A stretch of DNA of 64,000 nucleotides from Kineosporia corallincola (GTDB taxonomy: Bacteria > Actinomycetota > Actinomycetes > Actinomycetales > Kineosporiaceae). A model generated the notes under the pieces. That model saw only the letters and a program-made list of their open reading frames with translations. It had not been told where the DNA came from and did no database searches. The stretch covers positions 372,001 through 436,000 of the forward strand of contig NZ_JAHBAY010000005.1 in NCBI RefSeq assembly GCF_018499875.1. Direction: 5' to 3'. The position numbers were made by a program, and so were the translations under genes. Shown one piece after another: positions 32,209 through 41,367 of this stretch. The stretch's first letter is position 1. Every line of letters starts with the position of its first letter.

Positions 32209-32994
32209 GTGCTCGCACCGCAGACCGTCGAGGCGATCGCCGAGGAACTGCTGCTCGCCGACCGCGACCGCACGACGGTCGCGCTGCTCACCGCCCGCCA
32301 CCCGGGCATGACGGTGGAGGACGCGTACGCCGTTCAGGCCGCCTGGGCCCGGCGCCGGTCCGCGGCCGGGCACCGGGTGATCGGCCACAAGATCGGGCTG
32401 ACCTCGAAGGCCATGCAGGCCGCCACCGGCATCACCGAACCCGACTACGGGGTGATCTTCGAGGACCAGGTGTACGAGAACGGTTCCTCGGTGCCGTTCT
32501 CCCGGTACAGCAACGTGCGGATCGAGGTGGAGCTGGCCTTCGTGCTCGACCGTCCGCTGACCGGCGAGAGCGTCACGCTGTTCGACGTTCTGGACGCCAC
32601 ACGGTACATCGTTCCGGCTCTGGAGATCCTGAACTCGCACATCGAGCTGGCCGGCCGCACCGTGGTCGACACGATCAGCGACAACGCGGCGCTGGGGGCG
32701 ATGGTGCTCGGCGGGCGGCCGGTCCGGGTGGACGCCGTGGACCTGCGGCGGGTCGGGGCACTGCTGTACCGCAACCAGACCGTCGAGGAAACCGGCCTGG
32801 CGGCAGGCGTTCTCAATCATCCGGCCAACGGGGTGGCCTGGCTGGCCCGCAAGCTGGCCGGGCACGGCACCGGTCTGGAGGCCGGGGAGATCGTCCTGGC
32901 CGGATCGTTCACCCGCCCGGTCCGGGTGGAGCGGGGCGACACCGTGCACGCCGACTACGCAGACCTGGGAGCGATCACATGCCGTTTCGAGTAG
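32209..32994 (+). CDS. hpaH: 2-oxo-hept-4-ene-1,7-dioate hydratase
   Basis: 261 residues from GTG 32209, with GGGAG upstream. It belongs to the hydratase/decarboxylase branch of the FAH-like fold: [18 protein letters not shown] near residue 58, then [18 protein letters not shown] with acidic metal ligands, and [13 protein letters not shown]. In the homoprotocatechuate pathway HpaH adds water to 2-oxohept-4-ene-1,7-dioate. The sequence alone cannot exclude the shorter-chain substrate of the phenol pathway (2-oxopent-4-enoate hydratase), but the adjacent HpaI, HpaE and HpaD favour the C7 diacid. It overlaps the aldolase gene by 16 nt. Confidence 0.88.
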   Translation: MLAPQTVEAIAEELLLADRDRTTVALLTARHPGMTVEDAYAVQAAWARRRSAAGHRVIGHKIGLTSKAMQAATGITEPDYGVIFEDQVYENGSSVPFSRYSNVRIEVELAFVLDRPLTGESVTLFDVLDATRYIVPALEILNSHIELAGRTVVDTISDNAALGAMVLGGRPVRVDAVDLRRVGALLYRNQTVEETGLAAGVLNHPANGVAWLARKLAGHGTGLEAGEIVLAGSFTRPVRVERGDTVHADYADLGAITCRFE

Positions 32995-33761
32995 AGCTTC
33001 CGCCCACCTTCGCCGAGCGTCTCGACCGGGCCGACCGCGCCCTGATCGGCATGTGGGTGTGCAGCGCCAGCCCGCTGGTGGCGGAGATCTGCGCGGGCAG
33101 CGGCCTGGACTGGCTGCTGATCGATGCCGAGCACAGCCCGAACGAGCTCGGCTCGATCCTGGCTCAGCTGCACGCCGTCGGCCCGAAACCCACTCTGGTG
33201 CGGCCACCTTCCGGGGATCCGGTGCTGATCAAGCAGTACCTCGACCTCGGGGCGCAGAACCTGCTGATCCCGATGATCGACACACCGGACCAGGCGGCCG
33301 CGGTGGCCCGGGCGGTGGCCTACCCGCCCGAGGGCATCCGCGGCATGGGTGGGGCCCTGGCGCGCGGCGCCCGGTGGAACCGGGCCGGGGACTACCTGAC
33401 CCGGGCCCGTGACACGATCTCGCTGTTCGTCCAGATCGAGAGCGCCGAGGCCGTCGCGAATGTCGAGGCGATCGCCGGGACACCGGGTGTGGACGGGATC
33501 TTCGTCGGCCCGGCCGACCTGTCCGCCTCGCTCGGGCTGCTCGGGCAGCAGGACCGTCCCGAGGTGATCGAGGCCGTCGAGACCTGTGTCGCGGCGGCCC
33601 GCCGGCTCGGGGTGAAGGTGGGCCTCAACGCCTTCGACCCCGCCCTGGCCCGCCGATACCTCGCCGCCGGGGCGGACTTCGTCCTGGTCGGCGCCGACGT
33701 GCAGTTGCTCGCCCGGGGCAGCGACGCCCTCGCCGCCACGTTCATCGGGGAGAACCGGTGA
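32979..33761 (+). CDS. hpaI: 4-hydroxy-2-oxoheptane-1,7-dioate aldolase (HpcH/HpaI family)
   Basis: 260 residues. Class II pyruvate aldolase of the HpcH/HpaI family: WLLIDAEHSPN near residue 48, LIPMIDTPDQA, the metal-binding Glu in FVQIESAEAVANV, and GVDGIFVGPADLSASLG near residue 172. It cleaves 4-hydroxy-2-oxoheptanedioate to pyruvate and succinic semialdehyde. The ATG lies inside the end of hpaH and its own stop overlaps the next gene (GTGA), so the block is translationally coupled. Confidence 0.92.
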   Translation: MPFRVELPPTFAERLDRADRALIGMWVCSASPLVAEICAGSGLDWLLIDAEHSPNELGSILAQLHAVGPKPTLVRPPSGDPVLIKQYLDLGAQNLLIPMIDTPDQAAAVARAVAYPPEGIRGMGGALARGARWNRAGDYLTRARDTISLFVQIESAEAVANVEAIAGTPGVDGIFVGPADLSASLGLLGQQDRPEVIEAVETCVAAARRLGVKVGLNAFDPALARRYLAAGADFVLVGADVQLLARGSDALAATFIGENR

Positions 33762-35191
33762 ACCTCCCGACCAGGCCGGGCAAGATCGTCGCCGTGCACC
33801 TGAACTACCCATCCCGGGTCGCGCAGCGCGGTCGCAGGCCCGCGGTCCCGTCGTACTTCCTCAAACCGCCCTCGTCCGTGGCGGCCTCGGGCGAGGCCAT
33901 CGAACGCCCGCACGGCGCCGAGCTTCTGGCGTACGAGGGTGAGGTGGCCCTGATCATCGGCCGCACCGCGCGGCGGGTCACCCCGGAGCAGGGCTGGGCC
34001 GCCGTCGGGGGTGTCACGGCCGCGAACGACTGGGGCGTCTACGATCTGCGCGCCGCCGACCGGGGATCGAACCTGCGCAGCAAGGGCGGTGACGGCTTCA
34101 CACCGCTGGGCCCCTCGGTGCTCCCGGCGGCCGGGCTCGACCCGCAGCGGCTGCGCGTGCGCACCTGGGTCAACGGGGAGCTCACCCAGGACGACACCAC
34201 CGCCGAACTGCTCTTCCCGTTCGGCGTGCTGATCGCCGACCTGTCCCAGCTGATCACCCTGGAACCCGGGGACGTCGTGCTCACCGGCACACCGGCCGGC
34301 TCGTCGGTCGCGGTGCCGGGTGACACCGTCGAGGTCGAGGTGGACGTTCCCGGCGGCCCCTCCAGCGGGCGCCTGGTCACCCGGGTGACCGAGAGCCCTC
34401 TGCCCTTCGCGGATTTCGGGGCGAAACCCCTGGTGGACGACGAACAGCGGGTGCAGGCCTGGGGTTCGGCCGCGGCGGCCGGGATCGGGCCGGTCCTGAC
34501 CGACGAACTGCGCGGCCTGCTCGACGGGGTCGCCGTCGCCACGCTCAGTTCCGAGCTGCGCCGGCGCGGGCACCCGGACGCCACCTTCGACGGGGTGCAC
34601 CCTCTCTCCCCCGGCACCCGGATGACCGGCACCGCCCGCACCCTGCGCCTGATCGCCCACCGGCCCGACCTGTTCGAGAGCCACGGCAGCGGGTACAACG
34701 CCCAGAAAAGGGTTTTCGACTCGCTGGGGCCCGGTGAGGTGCTGGTGATCGAGGCCCGCGGCGACGCCACCGCGGGCACCCTCGGCGACGTGCTGGCGCT
34801 GCGGGCCCGCACGCTCGGGGCGGCCGGCGTGGTCACGGACGGGGCGGTGCGCGACGCCTCCGCCACGGCCGGGCTCGGGCTGCCGGTGTTCGCCCGGGCC
34901 GCCCACCCCTCGGTGCTCGGGCGCCGTCACGTGCCCTGGGAGGTGGACGCCACGATCACCTGCGGCGGCACCGCCGTGCAGCCCGGCGACGTGGTGGTCG
35001 GTGACGACGACGGCGTGGTGGTGATCCCCCCGCAGCTGCTCGACGAGGTGGTGCGGGCCGCGGCCGCGCAGGAGGCCCAGGACGCCTGGGTGGCCGCCCG
35101 CATCGCCGAGGGTCACCCGGTCGACGGCCTGTTCCCGCCGAACGCCGCATGGCTGGCCCGATACCGGTCCGCCCTCCCACCCGACCTCTGA
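33758..35191 (+). CDS. Fumarylacetoacetate-hydrolase (HpaG-like) domain fused to an RraA-like domain
   Basis: 477 residues with two enzyme domains. The FAH domain (residues 1-225) shows VAVHLNYPSR, the metal ligands in LLAYEGEVALIIG, AANDWGVYDLR, and VLTGTPAGSS. The RraA-like domain (about 245-477) shows LGDVLALRARTLGAAGVVTDGAVRD, with the Arg-Asp pair of RraA/HMG-aldolase-type enzymes, and QPGDVVVGDDDGVVVIP. In enteric bacteria HpaG is a tandem FAH-FAH decarboxylase/isomerase of the same pathway; here the second half is replaced by RraA. By inference FAH decarboxylates the ring-cleavage product. The RraA part may perform the isomerisation or a decarboxylation. It is coupled by overlap to hpaI. 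Confidence 0.88.
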   Translation: MNLPTRPGKIVAVHLNYPSRVAQRGRRPAVPSYFLKPPSSVAASGEAIERPHGAELLAYEGEVALIIGRTARRVTPEQGWAAVGGVTAANDWGVYDLRAADRGSNLRSKGGDGFTPLGPSVLPAAGLDPQRLRVRTWVNGELTQDDTTAELLFPFGVLIADLSQLITLEPGDVVLTGTPAGSSVAVPGDTVEVEVDVPGGPSSGRLVTRVTESPLPFADFGAKPLVDDEQRVQAWGSAAAAGIGPVLTDELRGLLDGVAVATLSSELRRRGHPDATFDGVHPLSPGTRMTGTARTLRLIAHRPDLFESHGSGYNAQKRVFDSLGPGEVLVIEARGDATAGTLGDVLALRARTLGAAGVVTDGAVRDASATAGLGLPVFARAAHPSVLGRRHVPWEVDATITCGGTAVQPGDVVVGDDDGVVVIPPQLLDEVVRAAAAQEAQDAWVAARIAEGHPVDGLFPPNAAWLARYRSALPPDL

Positions 35192-35235
35192 AACTCACCG
35201 GACCACGGGCGTCCCCCGTTCACGTCAGGAGTCCC

Positions 35236-36747
35236 ATGCCCCAGCAGACACCCGCCGGGCTGCCCGGCAGGATTCAGCACCACATCGACGGCCGGTCCGT
35301 CGACAGCGTCGACGGCGAGACGTTCGACGTGATCAACCCGGCCACCGGCGAGGTCTACCTCCAGGCCGCCTCCGGCGGGCAGGCCGACGTCGATCTGGCC
35401 GTGGCCGCCGCGCGGCGCGCCTTCGCCGGTCCGTGGCCGAAGCTGCTGCCCCGGAACCGTTCCCGGGTGCTGCACCGGATCGCCGATCTGATCGAGAGTC
35501 AGGACGAGCGCCTGGCCGAGCTGGAGACCTGGGACACCGGCCTGCCGATCACCCAGGCCCTGGGCCAGGCCCGGCGGGCGGCGGAGAACTTCCGGTTCTT
35601 CGCCGACCTGGTGGTGGCCCAGCGCGACGACGCCTACAAGGTGCCCGGGCGGCAGGTGAACTACGTCAACCGCAGGCCCAAGGGCGTGGCCGGGCTGATC
35701 ACGCCGTGGAACACGCCGTTCATGCTGGAGTCGTGGAAACTCGCCCCGGCTCTGGCGACCGGCAACACCGTGGTGCTGAAACCGGCCGAGTTCACGCCGC
35801 TGTCGGCCTCGCTGTGGGCCGGCATCTTCCGCGAGGCCGGCGTGCCCGACGGAGTTTTCAACCTGGTCAACGGCTTCGGCGAGACCGCCGGCGACGCCCT
35901 GGTGAAACACCCGGATGTGCCGCTGATCTCGTTCACCGGCGAGAGCAGCACCGGCCGGCTGATCTTCGCCAACGCCGCACCCCACCTCAAGGGCCTGTCG
36001 ATGGAGCTCGGCGGCAAGTCCCCGGCCGTGGTCTTCGCCGACGCCGATCTCGAATCCGCCCTCGACGCGACCGTTTTCGGCGTCTTCTCGCTGAACGGCG
36101 AGCGCTGCACCGCCGGTAGCCGGGTGCTGGTGGAGCGGGCGGTGTACGACGAGTTCGTGGCCGCGTACGCCGAGCGGGCGTCCCGGATCAGGGTGGGCGA
36201 TCCGTCCGACCCGGCCACCGAGGTCGGTGCCCTGGTGCATCCGGAGCACGTGGCGAAGGTGGCCGGTTACATCGAGATCGGCAAGGGTGAGGCCCGTCTG
36301 GTGGCCGGAGGCGAGCGCCCGCGGGGCAACTACGTGACGCCGACCGTGTTCGCCGACGTGAAGCCGGAAGCGCGGATCTTCCAGGAGGAGATCTTCGGGC
36401 CGGTGGTGGCGATCACGCCGTTCGACAGCGACGAGGAGGCCCTTGCGCTGGCCAACGGCGTGAGATACGGCCTGGCGGGCTACATCTGGACGAACGACCT
36501 GAGGCGCGCCCACACCTTCGCTCAGCAGGTGGAGGCGGGCATGGTGTGGCTGAACTCGAACAACGTGCGTGACCTGCGCACCCCGTTCGGCGGGTTGAAG
36601 GCCTCCGGTCTGGGGCACGAGGGCGGCTACCGCTCCATCGACTTCTACACCGACCAGCAGGCCGTGCACATCGCCCTGGGCGACTCCCCCTCGCCGCGGT
36701 TCGGGGCGGGTCCCGGGCCGGCCACCTCGTTCCCCGCACAGAAGTGA
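35236..36747 (+). CDS. hpaE: 5-carboxymethyl-2-hydroxymuconate semialdehyde dehydrogenase
   Basis: 503-residue NAD-dependent aldehyde dehydrogenase. ATG 35236 has AGGAG at 35227-35231. Visible are GLITPWNTPFMLESWKLAPA, VVLKPAEFTP, FTGESSTGR, the general base Glu in MELGGKSPAVVF, and the catalytic Cys in FSLNGERCTAGSRVLVE. AENFRFFADLV with NYVNRRPKGV is typical of HpaE. It oxidises the semialdehyde made by HpaD. It lies 44 nt after the FAH-RraA gene and 8 nt before hpaD. Confidence 0.93.
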   Translation: MPQQTPAGLPGRIQHHIDGRSVDSVDGETFDVINPATGEVYLQAASGGQADVDLAVAAARRAFAGPWPKLLPRNRSRVLHRIADLIESQDERLAELETWDTGLPITQALGQARRAAENFRFFADLVVAQRDDAYKVPGRQVNYVNRRPKGVAGLITPWNTPFMLESWKLAPALATGNTVVLKPAEFTPLSASLWAGIFREAGVPDGVFNLVNGFGETAGDALVKHPDVPLISFTGESSTGRLIFANAAPHLKGLSMELGGKSPAVVFADADLESALDATVFGVFSLNGERCTAGSRVLVERAVYDEFVAAYAERASRIRVGDPSDPATEVGALVHPEHVAKVAGYIEIGKGEARLVAGGERPRGNYVTPTVFADVKPEARIFQEEIFGPVVAITPFDSDEEALALANGVRYGLAGYIWTNDLRRAHTFAQQVEAGMVWLNSNNVRDLRTPFGGLKASGLGHEGGYRSIDFYTDQQAVHIALGDSPSPRFGAGPGPATSFPAQK

Positions 36748-36755
36748 GAACCGTG

Positions 36756-37829
36756 ATGAGCGAACGGATCCCGACACCGGCGTCCCCGCCCCCCGACATC
36801 GTGCGCTGCGCCTACCTGGAACTGGTCGTGACCGACCTGGTGAGGTCGCGGGAGTTCTACGTGGACCTGCTCGGCCTGGTGGTCACCCACGAGAGCGCCG
36901 GGGAGATCTACCTGCGCACGTTCGACGAGTTCATCCACCACAACCTGGTGCTGCGGCAGGGGCCGGTGGCAGCCGTCGCCGCGTTCGCCTACCGCGTGCG
37001 CTCCCCTGAGGAACTTGACCGGGCGGTGGCGTTCTACTCCGAGCTGGGCTGCCGGGTGGAGCGTCGCGCCGAGGGGTTCGTCAAGGGCGTGGGCGACGCC
37101 GTGCGGGTGCAGGACCCGCTCGGGTTCCCGGTCGAGTACTTCTACCAGGTCGAGCACGTGGAGCGGCTGGCCTGGGCGTACCACCTGCACCACCCGGGCG
37201 CCCTGGTGCGCCTGGACCACTTCAACCAGGTGACCCCGGACGTCCCGAAAGCCGCCGCACATCTGGTGGATCTGGGGTTCCGGGTGACCGAGGACATCGA
37301 GGACGGCGAGGGGACGGTGTACGCGGCCTGGCTGCGCCGCAAGCCGACCGTGCACGACACCGCGATGACCGGCGGCGACGGGCCGCGCCTGCACCACGTG
37401 GCGTTCGCGACCCACGAGAAGCACAACATCATCGCGATCTGCGACAAGATGGGAGCGCTGCGGATCTCCGACCGGATCGAGCGCGGGCCGGGCCGGCACG
37501 GCGTCTCGAACGCCTTCTACCTCTACATTCTCGACCCCGACGGCCACCGGGTGGAGATCTACACCCAGGACTACTGGACCGGCGACCCGGACAACCCCCT
37601 GGTCACCTGGGACGTGCACGACAACCAGCGGCGCGACTGGTGGGGCAATCCGGTCGTGCCCAGCTGGTACACCGAGGCGTCCGGCGTTCTTGATCTGGAC
37701 GGTGTTCCGGTGCCGGTGCAGGTGCGGACCGATGCCGGCGAGATGGCCGTGACGATCGGCGCGGACGGGTTCTCGTACACCCGCGAGGGCGATGTGGATC
37801 AGGGTTTCAAGCTCGGCAATCAGCTCTGA
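36756..37829 (+). CDS. hpaD: 3,4-dihydroxyphenylacetate (homoprotocatechuate) 2,3-dioxygenase
   Basis: 357-residue extradiol ring-cleavage dioxygenase of the vicinal-oxygen-chelate class. Counting from ATG 36756 (an upstream GTG 36744 is rejected), the metal ligands fall at His155 (LDHFNQV), His214 (RLHHVAF) and Glu267 (HRVEIYT). The second-sphere His200 and Tyr257 are also in place. These numbers are identical to the well-studied Brevibacterium fuscum enzyme, which also shares the YTQDYWTGDPDNP stretch. This fixes both the start codon and the substrate class: it cleaves homoprotocatechuate to 5-carboxymethyl-2-hydroxymuconate semialdehyde using Fe(II) (or Mn) and oxygen. It is the key identifying gene of the operon. 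Confidence 0.96.
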   Translation: MSERIPTPASPPPDIVRCAYLELVVTDLVRSREFYVDLLGLVVTHESAGEIYLRTFDEFIHHNLVLRQGPVAAVAAFAYRVRSPEELDRAVAFYSELGCRVERRAEGFVKGVGDAVRVQDPLGFPVEYFYQVEHVERLAWAYHLHHPGALVRLDHFNQVTPDVPKAAAHLVDLGFRVTEDIEDGEGTVYAAWLRRKPTVHDTAMTGGDGPRLHHVAFATHEKHNIIAICDKMGALRISDRIERGPGRHGVSNAFYLYILDPDGHRVEIYTQDYWTGDPDNPLVTWDVHDNQRRDWWGNPVVPSWYTEASGVLDLDGVPVPVQVRTDAGEMAVTIGADGFSYTREGDVDQGFKLGNQL

Positions 37830-37851
37830 CTAGCGATGAGGATGGACGACG

Positions 37852-39273
37852 ATGTCCGAGAACATCACTGAGCAGGACCTTCTCGACCGGGTGACGGTGG
37901 GGGGCGGGCGCGGGATCCATGAGCCGGCCACCGGTGATCTGCTGGGACTGGCGCCGCGGCACACCGGCGAGGACCTGGAGCGGGCCGTGACGGCGGCGCG
38001 GGCGGCGCAGCCGGCCTGGGAGGCGCTGGGGCACGCCGAGCGCAGCGCCCGGCTGCTGCGGATCGCCGACCGGATCGACGCGGTGGCCGAGCCGCTGGCC
38101 CGGCTGCTGGCCCGGGAGCAGGGCAAACCGCTGAACGGGCCGAACGCCCGCTTCGAGGTGGGGGCGTGCTCGGCGTGGCTGCGGGCCACGGCGGCCACGG
38201 CGCTGGACGAGGAGGTGGTGGTGGACGACGGGCGGCAGGTGTCCACACTGACCTACCGGCCGATCGGGCTGGTGGCCGCGGTGGGGCCGTGGAACTGGCC
38301 GCTGATGATCGGGATCTGGCAGATCGCGCCGTCGCTGCGGATGGGCAACGTGGTGGTGGTGAAGCCGTCGGAGTACACGCCGCTGAGCGTGCTGGCGCTG
38401 GTGTCGATCCTGAACGAGGAGCTGCCCGAGGGTGTGCTGAGCGCCCTGTCCGGCGACCGGGAGGTGGGGGCCGCGCTGGTGGCCCATCCGGACGTCCGCA
38501 AGATCATGTTCACCGGCTCGACCGCGACCGGGCGCCGGGTGGTCGAGGCCTCGGGGGCGAACCTGGCCCGGCTGACGCTGGAGCTGGGCGGCAACGACGC
38601 GGGAATCGTTCTGCCGGACGCCGATCCGGAGGCGATCGCGCAGGACCTGTTCTGGGGCGCGTTCATCAACACCGGCCAGACCTGTGCGGCGCTGAAGCGG
38701 CTCTACGTGCACGAGTCCGTTCATGACCGGGTGGTCGAGGCACTGGCCGGGGTGGCGGCCCGGATGCCGCTGGGTCCCTCGCTGTCCGAGGAGAGCGTGC
38801 TCGGGCCGGTGCAGAACGCCATGCAGTTCGGGATCGTCTCCCGGCTGGTCGACGACGCCCGCGAGCGCGGGGCCACCATCGTCACCGGGGGTGCCCCGGC
38901 CACCGAGCTGGGCCCGTTGTTCTACCCGATCACCCTGGTGACGGGGCTGGAAGACGGTGCGCCGCTGGTGGACGAGGAGCAGTTCGGCCCGGTGCTGCCG
39001 ATCATCCGGTACTCCGACGTGGACGACGCGGTCGCCAGCGCGAACCGGCTGGATGCCGGGCTGGGCGCGTCGGTGTGGAGCAGTGACCCGGAGCGGGCGC
39101 GGCAGGTGGCCGACCGGATCGAGGCCGGAACGGTGTGGATCAACGGGCACGGCGGGGTTCACCCGATGGCGCCGTTCGGTGGGGTGAAGGCGTCGGGTTA
39201 CGGGCTGGAGTTCGGGGTGGAGGGCCTGAAGGCGGTGGCGGTGCCGAAGGTGGTCACCCGGCCGGCCGCCTGA
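37852..39273 (+). CDS. Aldehyde dehydrogenase, probably succinic-semialdehyde dehydrogenase of the pathway
   Basis: 473-residue NAD(P)-dependent aldehyde dehydrogenase, last gene of the operon, 22 nt after hpaD. Visible are VGPWNWPLMIGIWQIAPSL, VVKPSEYTPLS, FTGSTATGRRV, the Glu in LTLELGGNDAGIVL, and the catalytic Cys in FINTGQTCAALKRLYV. HpaI releases succinic semialdehyde, which must be oxidised to succinate, so that is the most economical role here. Oxidation of an aryl acetaldehyde upstream of the pathway is the alternative. Confidence 0.88.
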   Translation: MSENITEQDLLDRVTVGGGRGIHEPATGDLLGLAPRHTGEDLERAVTAARAAQPAWEALGHAERSARLLRIADRIDAVAEPLARLLAREQGKPLNGPNARFEVGACSAWLRATAATALDEEVVVDDGRQVSTLTYRPIGLVAAVGPWNWPLMIGIWQIAPSLRMGNVVVVKPSEYTPLSVLALVSILNEELPEGVLSALSGDREVGAALVAHPDVRKIMFTGSTATGRRVVEASGANLARLTLELGGNDAGIVLPDADPEAIAQDLFWGAFINTGQTCAALKRLYVHESVHDRVVEALAGVAARMPLGPSLSEESVLGPVQNAMQFGIVSRLVDDARERGATIVTGGAPATELGPLFYPITLVTGLEDGAPLVDEEQFGPVLPIIRYSDVDDAVASANRLDAGLGASVWSSDPERARQVADRIEAGTVWINGHGGVHPMAPFGGVKASGYGLEFGVEGLKAVAVPKVVTRPAA

Positions 39274-39333
39274 TCGGACGCCACGGACACCAAGGACGCC
39301 ACGGACGCCTGGCGCAGCCACCTGAACCGGAAA

Positions 39334-39367
39334 GGAGCCGGGAACCCGCGTTTCGGTTCCCGGCTCC
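39334..39367. terminator. Bidirectional hairpin terminator between hpa operon and GH128 gene
   Basis: A 13-bp perfect stem (39334-39346 with 39355-39367) and an 8-nt loop lie 60 nt after the dehydrogenase stop and 24 nt beyond the stop of the convergent GH128 gene. It should serve both strands. Short direct repeats of ggacgcca/ggacacca lie just before it (39277-39310). Confidence 0.75.
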
Positions 39368-39390
39368 CTGATTCGAGCAGCGTGCGTCCG

Positions 39391-40293
39391 TCAGCCGGCG
39401 GCGCGGTACGCCTTGCCCGGCTTGGTGATCTTGGCTCCCGGCCCGTACAGGCCGGTCTTGTACTCGGCCGAGGTCGGGAACGCGAACCAGGAGTAGTGCT
39501 CGACGTACGAGATGTGCTCGAGCATGCTCGTGGACAGCTTCACGAAGTTCGCCTGGTTGGTGGCCGTCGGGAAGGTCTTCGTCCCGGTGCTCCAGTCGAT
39601 CAGCGAGTACTCGGTGATCCAGATCTTCTTCTTCGGGTACTTGGCGTGCACCGCCTGCACGAACGACTTCAGCTGCTGGGTGGCCTGTTTCGAGCGGAAG
39701 TCCGCGCCGTACCAGTGCAGCGTGATGAAGTCGACGCGGTAGCCGCGCTTCTTGGCGCCCTTCATGAACCGGTCCAGCCAGGCGCCGTCGGTGGCGGCGT
39801 TCGCGGCCACGGCCGGGCTGCCCAGGCGCATGCCGGTCTTCTCCAGCTGCGGCCAGAGGTCAAGGGCCTGCTTGACGGTCATGTTCGACTGGCTCTCCCA
39901 GTCCGGCTCGTTGAAGCCGAGCAGGGTGTCACCGTTCTTCTTGGCGGTGGCCAGGTTCTTCTTCGTCACCGAGTCGGCGCCCCAGATCATCGGGACGAAA
40001 TCCACGCTCTTGGGCGCCTGCACACCCTTGGGGGTGACGTCCCAGGTGTAGTACCAGGACACGCCCGAGTCCTTGAGCGACTTCTTGCTGCCCTTCGAGT
40101 ACCAGGTGGCGGCGCCCTTCTTGACGCTGCCGATGGTGTCTTTCTTGGTCTTCACCACTGTTGACGCCGTGGACGCCGCGGTGGATCCCGAGGAGGAGGA
40201 CTTGTTGACCGCGGTTGCTGCGGTCGCGGTCGCGGTCAGGGCCACGGCCGCGGCGGCCACGAGGGCCGCGGTGCGTTTGGTCAGGGACGGCAT
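39391..40293 (-). CDS. Secreted GH128-type glycoside hydrolase (beta-1,3-glucanase-like)
   Basis: 300 residues. A Sec-type signal peptide (MPSLTKRTAALVAAAAVALT, cleavage after ATA near residue 28) precedes a Ser/Thr/Lys-rich linker. The glycosyl-hydrolase domain covers about residues 65-300: WYYTWDVTPKG, VPMIWGAD, the acid/base Glu in LLGFNEPDW, LHWYGAD, the nucleophile Glu in KIWITEYSLIDW, and YSWFAFP. This is the Asl1/GH128 pattern, whose known members cut beta-1,3-glucans of fungal walls. TACACT lies 8 nt upstream of the ATG, so the leader is short or absent. A fungal-wall or own-polysaccharide target is inferred. Confidence 0.88.
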   Translation of the reverse strand: MPSLTKRTAALVAAAAVALTATATAATAVNKSSSSGSTAASTASTVVKTKKDTIGSVKKGAATWYSKGSKKSLKDSGVSWYYTWDVTPKGVQAPKSVDFVPMIWGADSVTKKNLATAKKNGDTLLGFNEPDWESQSNMTVKQALDLWPQLEKTGMRLGSPAVAANAATDGAWLDRFMKGAKKRGYRVDFITLHWYGADFRSKQATQQLKSFVQAVHAKYPKKKIWITEYSLIDWSTGTKTFPTATNQANFVKLSTSMLEHISYVEHYSWFAFPTSAEYKTGLYGPGAKITKPGKAYRAAG

Positions 40294-40522
40294 GGTCGGT
40301 GAGTGTAGGGCTCAGGCCATCGGGACGGGAGCGGGCGCGAGCCTGCTTGAGGTGGCCCGAAAGGCGTCCCCACCTGCGCTGTTGCCCTGATCGGAACATC
40401 CCGGCGAGGCCGTGCTTTCACGCATCCTTGAGTCGTTCTTACGCCCGGCCTAGGGCTTCTGCCAGCGCTTTCACCGGCTGGCCGGGTCAAAGCCCGCTCC
40501 CGGCAGGGCAACCCGGCCGCGA

Positions 40523-41206
40523 TCACCACTCCAGCGTCCGGCCGGTCTCAAGATCCAGGAAGGACGGCGACGGCAGGTCGTGCCGGTGCAGGAGGGCGCG
40601 GATCCCGCCGGCCGCGACGGCCGGTGAAGTGGAGGCACCCGGCCGGCCGGTGGCGGTCGCCAGGCGCCCGGGATGCACCGCCAGACAGCGCACCCGGTCT
40701 CCCAGCTCCTGCGCCAGGCAGACGGTGAGCATGTTCTGGGCCGCCTTGGACACCCGGTAGGCGTAGCTGGTGCCGAAGCCCGCGAAATCCCCGCGCGCCT
40801 GCGCGGTCAGCGAGCCCAGGCGCGAGGTCACGTTGACGACGACCGGGTCGGGCGCCGCCAGCAGCGACGGCAGCAGGTCGCGGGTCAGCCGCAGCGGGGC
40901 CGTCACATTGACGTCGAGAGCGTGGGCGAACCGGTCGACGTCCACCTCCCCGAGCCGGGACGGAGGCGCCCCGGACATCGCGTTGTTGATGAGGGCGTCC
41001 ACTGCTCTGCCCGCCACGGCGTCCAGCACCGGGGCGGAATCCCGGTCCCGCAGATCGTGCCGCGCGGTCCGGACCCGGGGCAGTTCTGAGCACTCCGGGT
41101 CGGGTCCGCGCTGAACGGCCACGACGTCCCAGCCGTGGCTGTGCAGTTCCGTGACCAGGGCGTGGCCGAGCCCGCGGCTGGTTCCGGTGACGACGGCCAG
41201 GGGCAC
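40523..41206 (-). CDS. Short-chain dehydrogenase/reductase
   Basis: 227 residues. GTG 41206 is preceded by TATGCT (41218-41213) and 6 nt, a leaderless layout, and gives an N-terminus that starts directly at the first Rossmann strand (MPLAVVTGTSRGLGHALVTE). The TGxxxGxG motif, the NNA-like LINNAMSG, the catalytic Ser region VVNVTSRLGSL, and YAYRVSKAAQ (YxxxK) are all present. The substrate is unknown. The frame is open 39 codons further upstream, but that part is unlike an SDR. Confidence 0.88.
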   Translation of the reverse strand: MPLAVVTGTSRGLGHALVTELHSHGWDVVAVQRGPDPECSELPRVRTARHDLRDRDSAPVLDAVAGRAVDALINNAMSGAPPSRLGEVDVDRFAHALDVNVTAPLRLTRDLLPSLLAAPDPVVVNVTSRLGSLTAQARGDFAGFGTSYAYRVSKAAQNMLTVCLAQELGDRVRCLAVHPGRLATATGRPGASTSPAVAAGGIRALLHRHDLPSPSFLDLETGRTLEW

Positions 41207-41367
41207 GGCCCGAGCATAGGACCGGAGGGAGGACACCACGGTGCGCCGGCGGATACCCATCATCTGATGGGCAACTGAAGTCGCCGATCCATGGGGACAC
41301 CGCGAGGGTGTCATGGTCCGCAACGGACAAAAGGTGCACGAATCCCGACCGACCAGGGAGGCAACCC

